Origin: Paenirhizobium cremeum
GTDB taxonomy: Bacteria > Pseudomonadota > Alphaproteobacteria > Rhizobiales > Rhizobiaceae
Length of the DNA stretch: 64,000 nt
Assembly (NCBI RefSeq): GCF_022884085.1
Contig: NZ_JAGGCS010000005.1
Span: 186,001-250,000, forward strand
Direction of reading: 5' to 3'
Made by a program: the position numbers and the translations under genes. The notes below the pieces were generated by a model. It was given only the letters and a program-made list of their open reading frames with translations, was not told the origin of the DNA and did no database searches. Below are positions 1 through 8,830 of this stretch, piece after piece; position 1 is the first letter of the stretch; every line of letters starts with the position of its first letter.

Positions 1-323
1 TCTTCGGTGAAATCCACCGCCGGGAAATCGATGCGCTCGATGTAATAGGCGCCGCCGTCTTCCTCGCTGACGCCCTTCAGCGTCAGGTCTCCGAGCGGGA
101 CCGATTTTTCCTGCGGGCCGGTCGTCGTGAACTTGGAGCCCTTGAGGGTGACCGCGCTGCCGTTGACCTCCACCGATTCGGCGGAAATCGCGCCGCTGCC
201 CGCCGCATAGGCGGCATTGATCTTTTTCAGGAGATCCTGACCGTCCAGCGCCCATGCCGGGCCGGAAAGCGTTGCGAAGGCGGCGCCAGCCAGCAGCAGC
301 CGGGAAGTGCGGGAGAAGGTCAT
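1..323 (-). CDS. Partial secreted protein, function unknown (N-terminal part)
   Basis: The reading frame is open from a start codon at 323 and runs off the left edge, giving about 107 residues. The N-terminus MTFSRTSRLLLAGAAFATL followed by a small-residue stretch ending in AWA is a typical Sec signal peptide, so the protein is exported. The mature part (starting LDGQDLLKKINAAYAAG) has repeated short beta-strand-like segments and no catalytic motif that I recognise. It is divergent from parC across a 214-bp intergenic region. The product is best called a conserved rhizobial periplasmic protein by its setting; that name is an inference. Confidence 0.7.
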   Translation of the reverse strand, partial: MTFSRTSRLLLAGAAFATLSGPAWALDGQDLLKKINAAYAAGSGAISAESVEVNGSAVTLKGSKFTTTGPQEKSVPLGDLTLKGVSEEDGGAYYIERIDFPAVDFTE

Positions 324-431
324 ATGTGCATTCCTTTCGGGGAAAACGGCTCTGAGTTACGTCATTCGCGACCAACAGCATGTCTTTATATTGGCAGATT
401 GCGAAACTTCCATCGCTTTTGCCATGACATT

Positions 432-465
432 TTGACCTAGGTTAAAGGGTGGTGACTTTCGTCAC
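432..465. promoter_or_regulatory. Two dyads in the divergent parC upstream region
   Basis: TTGACCTAGGTTAA (432-445) is palindromic at its core (ACCTAGGT). It is followed by GTGAC-TTTC-GTCAC (452-465). Both lie between two divergently transcribed genes, where operators would be expected. No regulator can be assigned. Confidence 0.3.
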
Positions 466-537
466 ACCTCAGCTAATCCACAACCGGATTGCGCTGATTC
501 CTTGCCGTTTCCGGCCTTCTCGTCTAGTTGAAAGACC

Positions 538-2814
538 ATGGGGACAAATCTTACTCCGCCGGATGACGGCGGCGACAACATTCAGCCGGTCGATCTCAAG
601 GCGGCGCTAGAAGAGCGCTACCTCGCCTATGCCTTGTCGACGATCATGCACCGCGCGCTGCCCGACGTGCGCGACGGACTGAAGCCGGTCCATCGCCGCA
701 TCATCCATGCGATGAGCGAGATGGGCATCCGCCCGAACTCGGCCTTCAAGAAATGCGCTCGTATCGTCGGCGACGTCATCGGTAAGTTCCATCCGCATGG
801 AGACCAGTCGGTCTATGACGCGCTGGTGCGTCTCGCGCAGGATTTCTCCCAGCGCTACCCGGTCGTGGACGGGCAGGGCAATTTCGGCAACATCGATGGC
901 GATAGCGCCGCTGCCTATCGTTACACCGAAGCGCGCATGACCGATGTCGCGGCGCTGCTGCTCGAAGGCATCGATCAGGACGCCGTCGATTACCGCCCGA
1001 CCTATAATGAGGAAGACGAGGAGCCGGTCGTTCTTCCCGGCGCCTTCCCGAACCTGCTTGCAAACGGCGCATCCGGCATCGCGGTCGGCATGGCGACGTC
1101 GATCCCGCCGCACAACGTGCATGAAATCTGCGACGCGGCCCTTTATCTCATCAAGAATCCCGGCGCTCCCGTCGAGGAACTGCTGGCCGATCCGGCCAAC
1201 CCCCAGAAGGGTGGTATCGAGGGTCCGGACTTCCCGACCGGCGGCATCATCGTCGAGAGCCGCGAAAGCATGCTGGAGACCTACCGCACGGGTCGCGGCG
1301 GCTTCCGTGTGCGCGCCCGCTGGGAGACCGAGGATCTCGGTCGCGGTGGTTACCAGATCATCGTCACGCAGATCCCGTTCCAGGTACAGAAGTCGCGGCT
1401 CATCGAAAAGATCGCCGAACTGCTGATCGCCAAGCGGCTTCCGCTTCTCGAAGACATCCGCGACGAATCGGCCGAAGACGTTCGCATCGTGCTGGTGCCG
1501 AAGAGCCGAACGGTCGACGCGACGCTGCTGATGGAATCGATGTTCAAGCTCACCGAGCTGGAAAGCCGCATTCCGCTCAACATGAACGTGCTGTCGCAGG
1601 GCAAGGTGCCCAAGGTGATGGCGTTGAACGAGGTCCTGAGCGAGTGGCTGGAACACCGCAAGGATGTTCTGGTTCGCCGTTCGCGTTTCCGCCTTGCCGC
1701 AATCGATCGCCGCCTTGAAATCCTCGGCGGCCTGCTGATCGCCTATCTCAACCTCGACGAAGTCATCCGCATCATCCGCGAGGAGGACGAGCCCAAGCCG
1801 GTGATGATCGCCCGTTGGGACCTGACCGACGTCCAGGCCGAGGCGATCCTCAACATGCGGCTGCGCAATCTGCGCAAGCTCGAGGAATTCGAGATCCGCA
1901 AGGAACACGAGGAACTCAGCAAGGAAAAGGCCGAGATCGAGGCGCTGCTCGCTTCCGACGAAAAGCAGTGGCAGACGGTCGCGTGGGAGATTGGCGAGGT
2001 CAAGAAGAAGTACGCCAAGGCAACCGAACTCGGCCGCCGCCGCACCCAGTTCGCTGACGCGCCGGACGCCGACAGCGAGGCCATCCAGCAGGCGATGATC
2101 GAAAAGGAACCGATCACCGTCGTGGTATCCGAGAAGGGCTGGATACGGGCGCTCAAGGGGCACATTTCCGATACGTCGAGCCTGACCTTCAAGGAAGGCG
2201 ACGGCCTGAAAGTTGCCTTCCCGGCGCAGACCACGGACAAGATCCTGCTGGTCACGACCGGCGGCAAGGTGTTCACGCTCGGTGGCGACAAGTTGCCGGG
2301 CGGCCGTGGACACGGCGAACCCCTGCGTATCATGGTCGACATGGAGAACGATCAGGACGTGCTGACCGCCTTCGTGCACGATGGCAGTCGCAAGCTTCTC
2401 TTCTCCTCGACCGTGGGCAACGGCTTTATCGTTGCCGAGTCCGATATCGTAGCCAACACCCGCAAGGGCAAGCAGGTGATGAATGTCGGCATGCCGGACG
2501 AGGCGAAGCTGGTGGTTCCCGTCTCCGGCGACCATGTGGCCGTTGTCGGCGAGAACCGCAAGCTGCTGGTGTTCCCTCTGGTGCAGGTGCCGGAAATGAC
2601 GCGTGGCAAGGGCGTTCGCCTGCAGCGTTACAAGGATGGCGGCATCTCGGACATCAAGTGTTTCGCAATCGCCGATGGGTTGACCTGGGAAGACAGCGCC
2701 GGCCGCGTCTTCAGCAAGTCGAAGGAGGAACTTGCCGAATGGATGGGCGACCGTGCCGCGGCCGGCCGCACCGTTCCGAAGGGCTTCCCCCGCAGCGGCA
2801 AGTTCTCTGGTTGA
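538..2814 (+). CDS. parC: DNA topoisomerase IV subunit A
   Basis: ParC (758 aa) is the DNA-cleaving subunit of topoisomerase IV, which works with ParE to decatenate daughter chromosomes. The N-terminal winged-helix/breakage-reunion domain carries the active-site tyrosine at Y129 in the motif [10 protein letters not shown]. The quinolone-determining segment is [14 protein letters not shown]. The motif [10 protein letters not shown] is also present. The C-terminal half (from about residue 500) contains weakly repeated beta-pinwheel blades. At the position of E. coli ParC Ser80 there is a glutamine (Q90), with D94 at the Glu84 position; I recall this as usual in alphaproteobacteria. The start ATG at 538 gives a normal-length N-terminus. 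ParC rather than GyrA is indicated by the motif variants and by the absence of the GyrA-box sequence. Confidence 0.95.
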   Translation: MGTNLTPPDDGGDNIQPVDLKAALEERYLAYALSTIMHRALPDVRDGLKPVHRRIIHAMSEMGIRPNSAFKKCARIVGDVIGKFHPHGDQSVYDALVRLAQDFSQRYPVVDGQGNFGNIDGDSAAAYRYTEARMTDVAALLLEGIDQDAVDYRPTYNEEDEEPVVLPGAFPNLLANGASGIAVGMATSIPPHNVHEICDAALYLIKNPGAPVEELLADPANPQKGGIEGPDFPTGGIIVESRESMLETYRTGRGGFRVRARWETEDLGRGGYQIIVTQIPFQVQKSRLIEKIAELLIAKRLPLLEDIRDESAEDVRIVLVPKSRTVDATLLMESMFKLTELESRIPLNMNVLSQGKVPKVMALNEVLSEWLEHRKDVLVRRSRFRLAAIDRRLEILGGLLIAYLNLDEVIRIIREEDEPKPVMIARWDLTDVQAEAILNMRLRNLRKLEEFEIRKEHEELSKEKAEIEALLASDEKQWQTVAWEIGEVKKKYAKATELGRRRTQFADAPDADSEAIQQAMIEKEPITVVVSEKGWIRALKGHISDTSSLTFKEGDGLKVAFPAQTTDKILLVTTGGKVFTLGGDKLPGGRGHGEPLRIMVDMENDQDVLTAFVHDGSRKLLFSSTVGNGFIVAESDIVANTRKGKQVMNVGMPDEAKLVVPVSGDHVAVVGENRKLLVFPLVQVPEMTRGKGVRLQRYKDGGISDIKCFAIADGLTWEDSAGRVFSKSKEELAEWMGDRAAAGRTVPKGFPRSGKFSG

Positions 2815-2947
2815 GCCGTCAGTTTATCGGTTGGGTGTGATCCCTGAGGAAGCGGATTCTGGCGTCCGGTTCCCGTGTCCTTGATCCTGGGCAAGAGCTT
2901 GTGCGGTTTATCGGCTAGACTGCCGTCGAAGAAGATGGAGGCTGGCG

Positions 2948-4051
2948 ATGTTGAGCAGGCGGGCGATGCTGACAGGCGGGGCGGGGCTCATCGCTCTCGG
3001 AACCGGCGGAACTGTGCTTGCCCTCGGTCTCGGGAGCCGTCGGTATCAGGACTATGCTGAGAGGATTCGCGCGCCGCTCGGCGCCGATCCGCCGCTGGTC
3101 GAACTGGTGCGCCATGCGACGCTTGCCGCCAACGGCCATAACACCCAGCCATGGGTTTTCCGCCTTTCCGGCGACCGCATCTCCATCCGTCCGGATTTCT
3201 CGCGCCGTACGCCGGCGGTGGATCCGGACGACCATCATCTCTATGTGGGCCTTGGCTGCGCGCTCGAGAATCTTGTGATCGCCGCCGCGTCGACAGACCG
3301 TGTTGCGGAGGTTGCGGTGGTGGACGAAGGGCAAAACGGCGTGGCCGTGACGCTGTCCCGTGGTGCTCCGAGCGACGAGCGGTTGAAGGAAATAGCCCCT
3401 GCAATTCCGCTGAGGCAATCGACCCGCAGCGTCTATGACGGCAGGCCGGTTGCCCCGGGGGATCTGGAAAGCCTGACGAAAAGCGCGGCGGTTGCAGGCG
3501 TGGATACCGTTCTCGTCACGCAACGTTCGCAGGTTGACCGGGTGAGAGACCTCGTCATTGCCGGTAGCGACATCCAGATGGCGGATCGCGCTTTTATCCG
3601 AGAGCTCAAGGATTGGCTGCGCTTCAGTCCTTATGTCGCGATGCACAGGGGCGACGGCCTGTATTCGCCGGCAAGCGGCAATCCGGCATTGCCGGAATGG
3701 CTCGGGCCGGTCGCGTTCGATCTCGCTTTCAGGCCCGGTTCCGAGGCCGACAAATACAAGCGCCACATGGACAGTTCGGCCGGGGTGGCGGTCTTCTCCT
3801 CCGCCGCGGAGGGACCGGCAGGCTGGATTGCGGTGGGGCGGGCATGCCAGCGTTTCTGCCTTATGGCGACCGTGCTGGGTCTGAGGACTGCGTTCGTCAA
3901 CCAGCCGGTCGAGGTCGCGGCGCTGCGAGGGGACCTTTCCGTCCTCGCCGGCCTTGGTGGACGGCGCCCTGATATCGTCCTGCGCTTCGGCTATGCGCCG
4001 GCGATGACCTATTCGCCGCGGAGGCCGGTCGAAGCGGTTATCGAAGTCTGA
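2948..4051 (+). CDS. Tat-exported nitroreductase-family protein (Acg-like)
   Basis: This 367-aa protein starts with a twin-arginine-like signal (LSRRAMLTGGAGLIALGTGG), so it is probably folded with its cofactor before export or membrane anchoring. The remainder looks like the divergent flavin nitroreductase family exemplified by mycobacterial Acg: an early RHATLAANGHNTQPW segment, characteristic of the FMN-binding loop, and a C-terminal FVNQPVE...LRFGYAP block. The substrate is unknown. It stands alone between parC and the convergent bpt gene; a spaced GGAGG (2936-2940) precedes the ATG. The FMN role is inferred from the family, and Acg-type proteins may sequester FMN rather than catalyse reduction. 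Confidence 0.75.
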   Translation: MLSRRAMLTGGAGLIALGTGGTVLALGLGSRRYQDYAERIRAPLGADPPLVELVRHATLAANGHNTQPWVFRLSGDRISIRPDFSRRTPAVDPDDHHLYVGLGCALENLVIAAASTDRVAEVAVVDEGQNGVAVTLSRGAPSDERLKEIAPAIPLRQSTRSVYDGRPVAPGDLESLTKSAAVAGVDTVLVTQRSQVDRVRDLVIAGSDIQMADRAFIRELKDWLRFSPYVAMHRGDGLYSPASGNPALPEWLGPVAFDLAFRPGSEADKYKRHMDSSAGVAVFSSAAEGPAGWIAVGRACQRFCLMATVLGLRTAFVNQPVEVAALRGDLSVLAGLGGRRPDIVLRFGYAPAMTYSPRRPVEAVIEV

Positions 4052-4171
4052 GGTTTGCGGGCGGCAGGCATTCGGTTCATATCCGTGCGAACGATTTGCC
4101 CATCAGCGGAACGACCACGATACCGTCGGGAGGCCCGGTCCTGCGGAAGCCCGGTCGGGAAGGGGATGATG

Positions 4172-4951
4172 TCATGTTTTTGCCAGAGCGGCCGCCTGCT
4201 CGTCGGGGATGTAGCGTTCCCATCCCTGGTTCGTCAGGTGCTCCTGGGGCAGGAAGCGGGTCTTGTAGTCCATCTTGTTGGAACCGCGCACCCAATAGCC
4301 GAGATAGACATGGGGCAGTCCGAGCGCCTTCGCCCGGTTGACATGGTCGAGAACCATCATCGTGCCGAGAGACCGCTTTACCATGGCGGGGTTGAAGAAG
4401 GAGTAGACCATGGAGAGCCCGTCGCTCATCAGATCCGACAAGGCGACCGCCACCAGTTCTCCGCGCGGCTGGCCGCCGAGCCCGTCACCGGGCGCGCGCA
4501 GCCGATATTCGATGACGCGGGTCTGCACATGCGTATCTTCGACCATGATGGCATAGTCGAGCGCAGACATGTCGGACATGCCGCCTTCCTGATGCCGATG
4601 ATCCAGGTAGGTACGAAAGAGTGAAAACTGTTCGGTCGAGGGCTGGGCGGGAAAGACGGTCGAGACGATGTCCCGGTTCGTGGCGCTCACCCGCTTGAAG
4701 GAACGGCCAGGCTCGAACTCATCGACGAGAATGCGCACCGATATGCAGGCGCGACAGGATTCGCAGGCGGGGCGATAGGCGATGTTCTGCGACCGGCGGA
4801 AGCCACCCTGCGTCAGCAGGTCGTTCATCTCGGTCGCACGCGGACCGACGAGATGGGTGAAAACCTTGCGCTCCATTTCCCCCGGCAGGTACGGGCACGG
4901 CGCCGGCGCCGTGAGGTAGAATTGCGGGGACGGAGACGTCTGGGTGTTCAT
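4172..4951 (-). CDS. bpt: Aspartate/glutamate leucyltransferase
   Basis: Bpt transfers leucine from Leu-tRNA to proteins with N-terminal Asp or Glu, feeding them to the ClpS/ClpAP N-end-rule pathway in the cytoplasm. The 259-aa product has the family signature: an N-terminal [14 protein letters not shown] with the conserved Cys, the CESCRAC cysteine motif typical of ATE-type transferases, and the C-terminal [21 protein letters not shown] placed the start at 4951 (MNTQTSPSP) because this gives the usual N-terminus; the frame stays open to 5002 but those extra 17 residues look unlike the family. It is followed on the same strand by no close partner and faces the nitroreductase gene. Confidence 0.93.
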   Translation of the reverse strand: MNTQTSPSPQFYLTAPAPCPYLPGEMERKVFTHLVGPRATEMNDLLTQGGFRRSQNIAYRPACESCRACISVRILVDEFEPGRSFKRVSATNRDIVSTVFPAQPSTEQFSLFRTYLDHRHQEGGMSDMSALDYAIMVEDTHVQTRVIEYRLRAPGDGLGGQPRGELVAVALSDLMSDGLSMVYSFFNPAMVKRSLGTMMVLDHVNRAKALGLPHVYLGYWVRGSNKMDYKTRFLPQEHLTNQGWERYIPDEQAAALAKT

Positions 4952-5030
4952 CTTGGCGGTCGGATTCCTCTGGCGACCATGGTTTTCATTAGCATGGCGC
5001 AAGAATAAAAAACGTCAACTATCCGTCATG

Positions 5031-5068
5031 AAAGAAGAACACGCCAAACCCTGGAGGATGGCGTGTTC
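5031..5068 (-). terminator. Intrinsic terminator after the hemB/RDD genes
   Basis: GAACACGCCA (5037-5046) and TGGCGTGTTC (5059-5068) form a perfect 10-bp stem with a 12-nt loop. On the minus strand it is followed by TTCTTT (5036-5031). It lies 28 bp after the RDD stop codon. Confidence 0.75.
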
Positions 5069-5096
5069 CGCAGGTTTTGTTCGGATGAGCGCGTGT

Positions 5097-5555
5097 TCAG
5101 GCGGTACGGACAGCCGCCGTGCCGAGCAAAAGGTCGTGCACAAGCCGCGATTTTTCGATGAACAGGCCGGCCAGCAGAATCAGCGGCGTCAGCACCGAAT
5201 TCAAAATCCAGAACAGCGCGAGATGCGCGATCGCGGTGACGAAATCGATCTTGCGGCCATCGAGGCGGACCATGGCAACGCCCATGGCGCGCATTCCCGG
5301 CGTTGCCTGGCTCGGCCCCGCAAGCGAAAGACCGAAATAAAGGCCCGCCACGACGAAGAACAGGATCGGATAGAGCAGCCAGCCGAAGCCCAGCGTGATG
5401 ATGCCGAAAAAGAAGACGAGGATGGCCGCCGGGATCCAGAGAGCCCCGACAAGCAGGTAATCGATCAGGAAAGCGAACACCCGTCGCGACAGCACGCCGC
5501 TATAGGCCCGCCAGTCGTTCGGTGCTGCATAGATCGGGTTGGTGTCGAGGCTCAT
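5097..5555 (-). CDS. RDD-family membrane protein
   Basis: This small integral membrane protein (152 aa) has the RDD-domain layout: an opening helix with LSRRVFAFLIDYLLVGALW (the R...D pattern that gives the family its name), a second hydrophobic hairpin, the SQATPGMRAMGVAMVRLDG loop and a final pair of helices ending in SRLVHDLLLGTAAV. The biochemical role is not established for most members; some act in ion transport. The ATG at 5555 is preferred to the one at 5573 because GGAG lies 6 nt before it. It follows hemB on the same strand after 83 bp and ends just before a strong terminator, so the two probably form one transcript. Confidence 0.88.
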   Translation of the reverse strand: MSLDTNPIYAAPNDWRAYSGVLSRRVFAFLIDYLLVGALWIPAAILVFFFGIITLGFGWLLYPILFFVVAGLYFGLSLAGPSQATPGMRAMGVAMVRLDGRKIDFVTAIAHLALFWILNSVLTPLILLAGLFIEKSRLVHDLLLGTAAVRTA

Positions 5556-5638
5556 GGTCGGCTCCGTTGTCATTCACCAAGGCATATGGGGACAGACGGC
5601 GGAAAAACAATGGCTCAGGCTGTCTGCCCCTGAAAGCC

Positions 5639-6655
5639 TCAGCCGTTCTTGGCGAGATGCCGCGCCACATCCATGGCGAAATAGGTGAGAATGCCATCGC
5701 AGCCCGCACGCTTGAAACAGAGCAGCGTTTCCAGCATGACCTTGTCGCCGTCCAGCCAGCCGTTCAGCGCCGCGGCCTTGATTTGTGCGTATTCCCCGGA
5801 AACCTGATAGGCAAAAACCGGCAGGCCGAAGGCCTCCTTCATCCGCCAGCAGATATCGAGGTAGGGAAGGCCGGGCTTGACCATCAGCATGTCTGCGCCT
5901 TCCTCGACATCGAGCGCAGCATCGCGGATCGCTTCGGTCCCGTTGGCCGGATCGATGTAGTAGCTCTTCTTGTCGCCCTTCAGCAGCCCGCCGGTCGAGA
6001 TGGCCTCGCGATAGGGGCCGTAATAGCCCGAGGAAAATTTCGTCGCGTAGGACATGATGCCGACATTCTGGTGCCCGGCGGCATCCAGCCCGCGGCGAAT
6101 GGCGCCGATGCGCCCGTCCATCATCTCGGAAGGAGCGATGATGTCGGAGCCGGCGTCTGCCTGCAGCACTGCGGCGCGCACCACCTGTTCGACGGTTTCG
6201 TCGTTGGCGATTTCGCTGCCGCGCAGGATGCCGTCATGGCCGTGGCTGGTGAAGGGGTCGAGTGCAACGTCGGTGATGACGCCGATATTGGGAACGGCCT
6301 TCTTGATCGCAGCCGTGGTGCGGTTGATCAGGTTGTTCGCCTCAAGGATCTGCGATCCCGTCTCGTTGCGCAGTTCCATCTCGATATTCGGAAAGGTCGC
6401 CAGCGCCGGAATGCCGAGATCGGCCGCCTCCTTCGCTGCCTCGACAGCTTTATCCACAGACATTCTGTTGACGCCCGGCATGGAGGCGACCGGCTCGACG
6501 ATACCTTCGCCGGGAATGACGAAGATCGGCCAGATGAGGTCGTCGACCGTCAGCCGGTTTTCCTGGACCATGCGTCTTGTCCAGTCGGCCTTGCGATTGC
6601 GTCGCATGCGGCGGTGCCCGGTGATCTCGTCGACCAGATGTGTCTTGTCCTGCAT
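5639..6655 (-). CDS. hemB: Delta-aminolevulinic acid dehydratase (porphobilinogen synthase)
   Basis: HemB condenses two 5-aminolevulinate molecules to porphobilinogen in heme and corrin synthesis. The 338-aa product shows the two active-site lysine regions (YATKFSSGYYGPYR and MLMVKPGLPYLD). The metal-site loop reads DVALDPFTSHGHDG: aspartate and alanine stand where zinc enzymes have three cysteines, so this is the magnesium-dependent type known from Bradyrhizobium and Pseudomonas. The start at 6655 (MQDKTHLVDEITGHRRMRR) has GAGG upstream and a normal length; the frame extends to 6781 without support. It is divergent from the small membrane protein gene at 6780. Confidence 0.96.
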   Translation of the reverse strand: MQDKTHLVDEITGHRRMRRNRKADWTRRMVQENRLTVDDLIWPIFVIPGEGIVEPVASMPGVNRMSVDKAVEAAKEAADLGIPALATFPNIEMELRNETGSQILEANNLINRTTAAIKKAVPNIGVITDVALDPFTSHGHDGILRGSEIANDETVEQVVRAAVLQADAGSDIIAPSEMMDGRIGAIRRGLDAAGHQNVGIMSYATKFSSGYYGPYREAISTGGLLKGDKKSYYIDPANGTEAIRDAALDVEEGADMLMVKPGLPYLDICWRMKEAFGLPVFAYQVSGEYAQIKAAALNGWLDGDKVMLETLLCFKRAGCDGILTYFAMDVARHLAKNG

Positions 6656-6779
6656 GGTATTGCCTCGTCTTCCTCTGCAAGGGGGACCCTGCTGTAATCC
6701 AGCAATTGAAAAACCGCAAAGAGGCGCTTCGTCGCGCCATGACTGGCAACGACACGCCCCTTGCGCATATGCTTCGCGC

Positions 6780-7217
6780 ATGGAGCCTGATTCTCAACAT
6801 GCACCGAAAGGCAGCGTCGCGGAAATCCTGTTCGTGATCTTTTTGAGATTGATCGCGATCGCATGCCTGTGGTTCGGCCTGCAATACTGGGGGATGCTGG
6901 TCGGCTATTCGCTGGGCGGGCAGGGACGCTTCGACCTTCTGTCACTGCCGTGGAAGGTCGCGGGCGCCAGTCTCTCGGTCATCTTCCCCGTTGCGGCCCT
7001 CGGGCTTTGGCTGACCGTCTCCTGGGGGCCGGTCATCTGGGCGCTGGCGGCCGGAACGCAGATCCTCATGCACGGCCTCTGGTCCGGGGTTTTCGGCGCC
7101 AATCCGATCGTGATTGCCATGCATGCTTTGGTCGCGCTGGTCTATGTCGTGTTCCGCCTGGCGCTGTGGCTCGAAAAGCGCCACAAACAGGAGGAGATAA
7201 GGCTTGATTTACCGTAA
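6780..7217 (+). CDS. Small four-helix membrane protein (DUF6163-like)
   Basis: The product has 145 residues with about four hydrophobic segments (around residues 15-40, 55-80, 85-100 and 110-130) and a charged tail (LEKRHKQEEIRLD). I recall proteins of this kind between hemB and ldtR in other Rhizobiales, annotated as DUF6163; the name is from memory. The ATG at 6780 starts MEPDSQHAPKGSVAEILFV; the longer open frame upstream (from 6054) is antisense to hemB and is discarded. It is likely to be transcribed divergently from hemB. Function unknown. Confidence 0.72.
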   Translation: MEPDSQHAPKGSVAEILFVIFLRLIAIACLWFGLQYWGMLVGYSLGGQGRFDLLSLPWKVAGASLSVIFPVAALGLWLTVSWGPVIWALAAGTQILMHGLWSGVFGANPIVIAMHALVALVYVVFRLALWLEKRHKQEEIRLDLP

Positions 7218-7291
7218 TGTCATCGCTCTTGCCGGTAAACTCTTGTTAAGCCTGCGTTTTAAGTAGAATTTTATGTGCATTGGATATGGTC

Positions 7292-7338
7292 CCTCACAAG
7301 GCGGGAGAAAAACAAAGCCGCCAGACAAAACAGTGAGG
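7292..7338 (+). promoter_or_regulatory. Possible RNA hairpin covering the ldtR ribosome-binding site
   Basis: CCTCAC (7292-7297) can pair with GTGAGG (7333-7338), and inside it GGCGG (7300-7304) with CCGCC (7318-7322). GAGG at 7335-7338 is the only good Shine-Dalgarno sequence for the ATG at 7348, so the outer stem would hide it. Confidence 0.4.
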
Positions 7339-7347
7339 CAGACCGAC

Positions 7348-7857
7348 ATGAACACCAAGCTCAAGCCGCAGCAGAACACCCTGGCACCGCAGGACGAGGC
7401 GATCCGTTCGCTCTACATGGAATCGCTCCATCTGGTTGAACGCCTGCACCGCCGCCTTCTCGACGTCATCAAGGACGAGTTCGACCGTCAGGGTCGCAGC
7501 GACGTCAATGCCGTTCAGGCACTTCTGCTGTTCAACATCGGCAATTCCGAATTGACCGCCGGCGAACTGCGTTCGCGCGGCTACTATCTCGGCTCCAACG
7601 TTTCCTACAACGTCAAGAAACTGGTGGATCTCGGCTTCATCAACCATCAGCGCTCGCGCATCGACCGTCGTTCGGTCCGCATCAGCCTGACGGAAAGCGG
7701 CCAGGAAATCGCCGAAACCGTTGCCAAGCTCTACGAGCGGCATATCGGCTCGATCCAGAAGGTCGGCGGTATCGGTTCCGACGAGTTCACCCAGATGAAC
7801 AAGCTGCTGCAGCGTCTGGACCGCTTCTGGAACGACCAGATCTTGTATCGCCTCTAA
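7348..7857 (+). CDS. ldtR: MarR-family transcriptional regulator LdtR
   Basis: The 169-aa protein is a MarR-type winged-helix regulator: an N-terminal dimerisation helix ([20 protein letters not shown]), the DNA-binding region LTAGELRSRGYYLGSNVSYNVKKLVDLGF and the wing SRIDRRSVRISLTESG. It matches what I remember of LdtR, the regulator of L,D-transpeptidase ldtP and osmotic tolerance in Sinorhizobium and Liberibacter, and the ldtP homologue lies one gene downstream. The ATG at 7348 has GAGG 9 nt upstream; the ORF opens earlier, at 7273, without support. Its stop codon overlaps that of the convergent YrbL-like gene (TAA at 7855-7857 against a reverse TAG at 7854-7856). Confidence 0.9.
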   Translation: MNTKLKPQQNTLAPQDEAIRSLYMESLHLVERLHRRLLDVIKDEFDRQGRSDVNAVQALLLFNIGNSELTAGELRSRGYYLGSNVSYNVKKLVDLGFINHQRSRIDRRSVRISLTESGQEIAETVAKLYERHIGSIQKVGGIGSDEFTQMNKLLQRLDRFWNDQILYRL

Positions 7858-8591
7858 GCGACGGGTTTGCTTGCCAGCTCTGGCCGGGATGCATTGGTTT
7901 GCTTCCCGGTCCACTCCGCTTTAAGGGCCGGATAGCGTGCGAAGATGGCCTCGAAGAGACCGTCTCGGGCGCGTTTGAGACGTCGCCTGTTGAGAAGGGG
8001 GCTGAGCGAGCGCAGCGGGATGATATTCTTCTCGCCGATCCCGTCGATGACCACGAATTCGGGTCGGCCGGAGCGGGTTTCGCTATATAGAAACTGCCGC
8101 ATATGCATGTCGGAGAGCACCACGTGCATCTCCATGCAATCGTCGAAAAGGCGATTGAGCGCTTTCAGGTGCTTGAAGGCCAATGCACCGTTCTCAAACA
8201 GTTTTTCAAGCGTCGGGGCAAGTGTGTCGCCGGCACCGCCGATCTTTTCGGTCACGAGCGCTAACCCGGCTGTCGTCGACACCAGGCCGCAGGGCACCGC
8301 AATCGGCGGCGCGCCCCGCAGGTCTTCGTTCCAGCGACGGCTGAGGATCAGGTATTGTGTGAGTTCCCGCCGAAAGCCACGATAGACACCGAGCGGGTTT
8401 GTCCGCTTCATCAGGCTTTCGCCCTTCAAACGGGCATCTCCGGATGTCCTCGCCGGATCTATGATTTTTAGAACCACATCCTGCATGTCCGGGTGCGTAT
8501 AGACACGTTTTAGTGATCCGGCCGTCTCGAACTTGCATTCCGCGATATCGAGCCGGCTGCTAAACCTGCCGTGAAAATCCTTGCGTGCCAT
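7854..8591 (-). CDS. YrbL-like protein kinase-fold protein
   Basis: The product (245 aa) resembles the YrbL/PhoP-regulatory-network family (PF10707), a kinase-like fold. Visible kinase-like features are a nucleotide-loop region with VLKIIDP (likely the ATP-anchoring Lys), a helix with GFRRELTQYLIL supplying an acidic partner, a catalytic-loop-like segment VLSDMHMRQFLY (similar to the D...N loop) and VVIDGIG as the metal-binding Asp. No substrate is known. The start at 8591 (MARKDFHGRFSSRL) is preferred over the in-frame 8681 because the longer N-terminus is poorly coded. It is inserted between ldtR and ldtP on the opposite strand. Confidence 0.75.
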   Translation of the reverse strand: MARKDFHGRFSSRLDIAECKFETAGSLKRVYTHPDMQDVVLKIIDPARTSGDARLKGESLMKRTNPLGVYRGFRRELTQYLILSRRWNEDLRGAPPIAVPCGLVSTTAGLALVTEKIGGAGDTLAPTLEKLFENGALAFKHLKALNRLFDDCMEMHVVLSDMHMRQFLYSETRSGRPEFVVIDGIGEKNIIPLRSLSPLLNRRRLKRARDGLFEAIFARYPALKAEWTGKQTNASRPELASKPVA

Positions 8592-8830
8592 GGCGTTCTT
8601 CGATCGTAATATTTTGTAACAAAACATAATATGACAGGAATACGACAGTTCGCGCAATAGCCGGAGCCACGAATTGGCCATATTGGTGTGTGAGCGCCGG
8701 ACATCAAAGGACGGTCATGTATCCGTCGCAGCGCCTCAGGCCTGTATGCCGAAAACAGGCCCTGGCGTCCGTTTGTTAACCATGCCTTGCTAGAGGATGG
8801 TTTTCGTTTGAATTGAAAACGGTAGGGAAG

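Noticed and set aside
607-2535. Reverse-strand 642-codon ORF
   Set aside because: It lies antisense over parC, lacks a ribosome-binding site and its residues (His/Asp/Arg rich) reflect the GC-rich sense codons.
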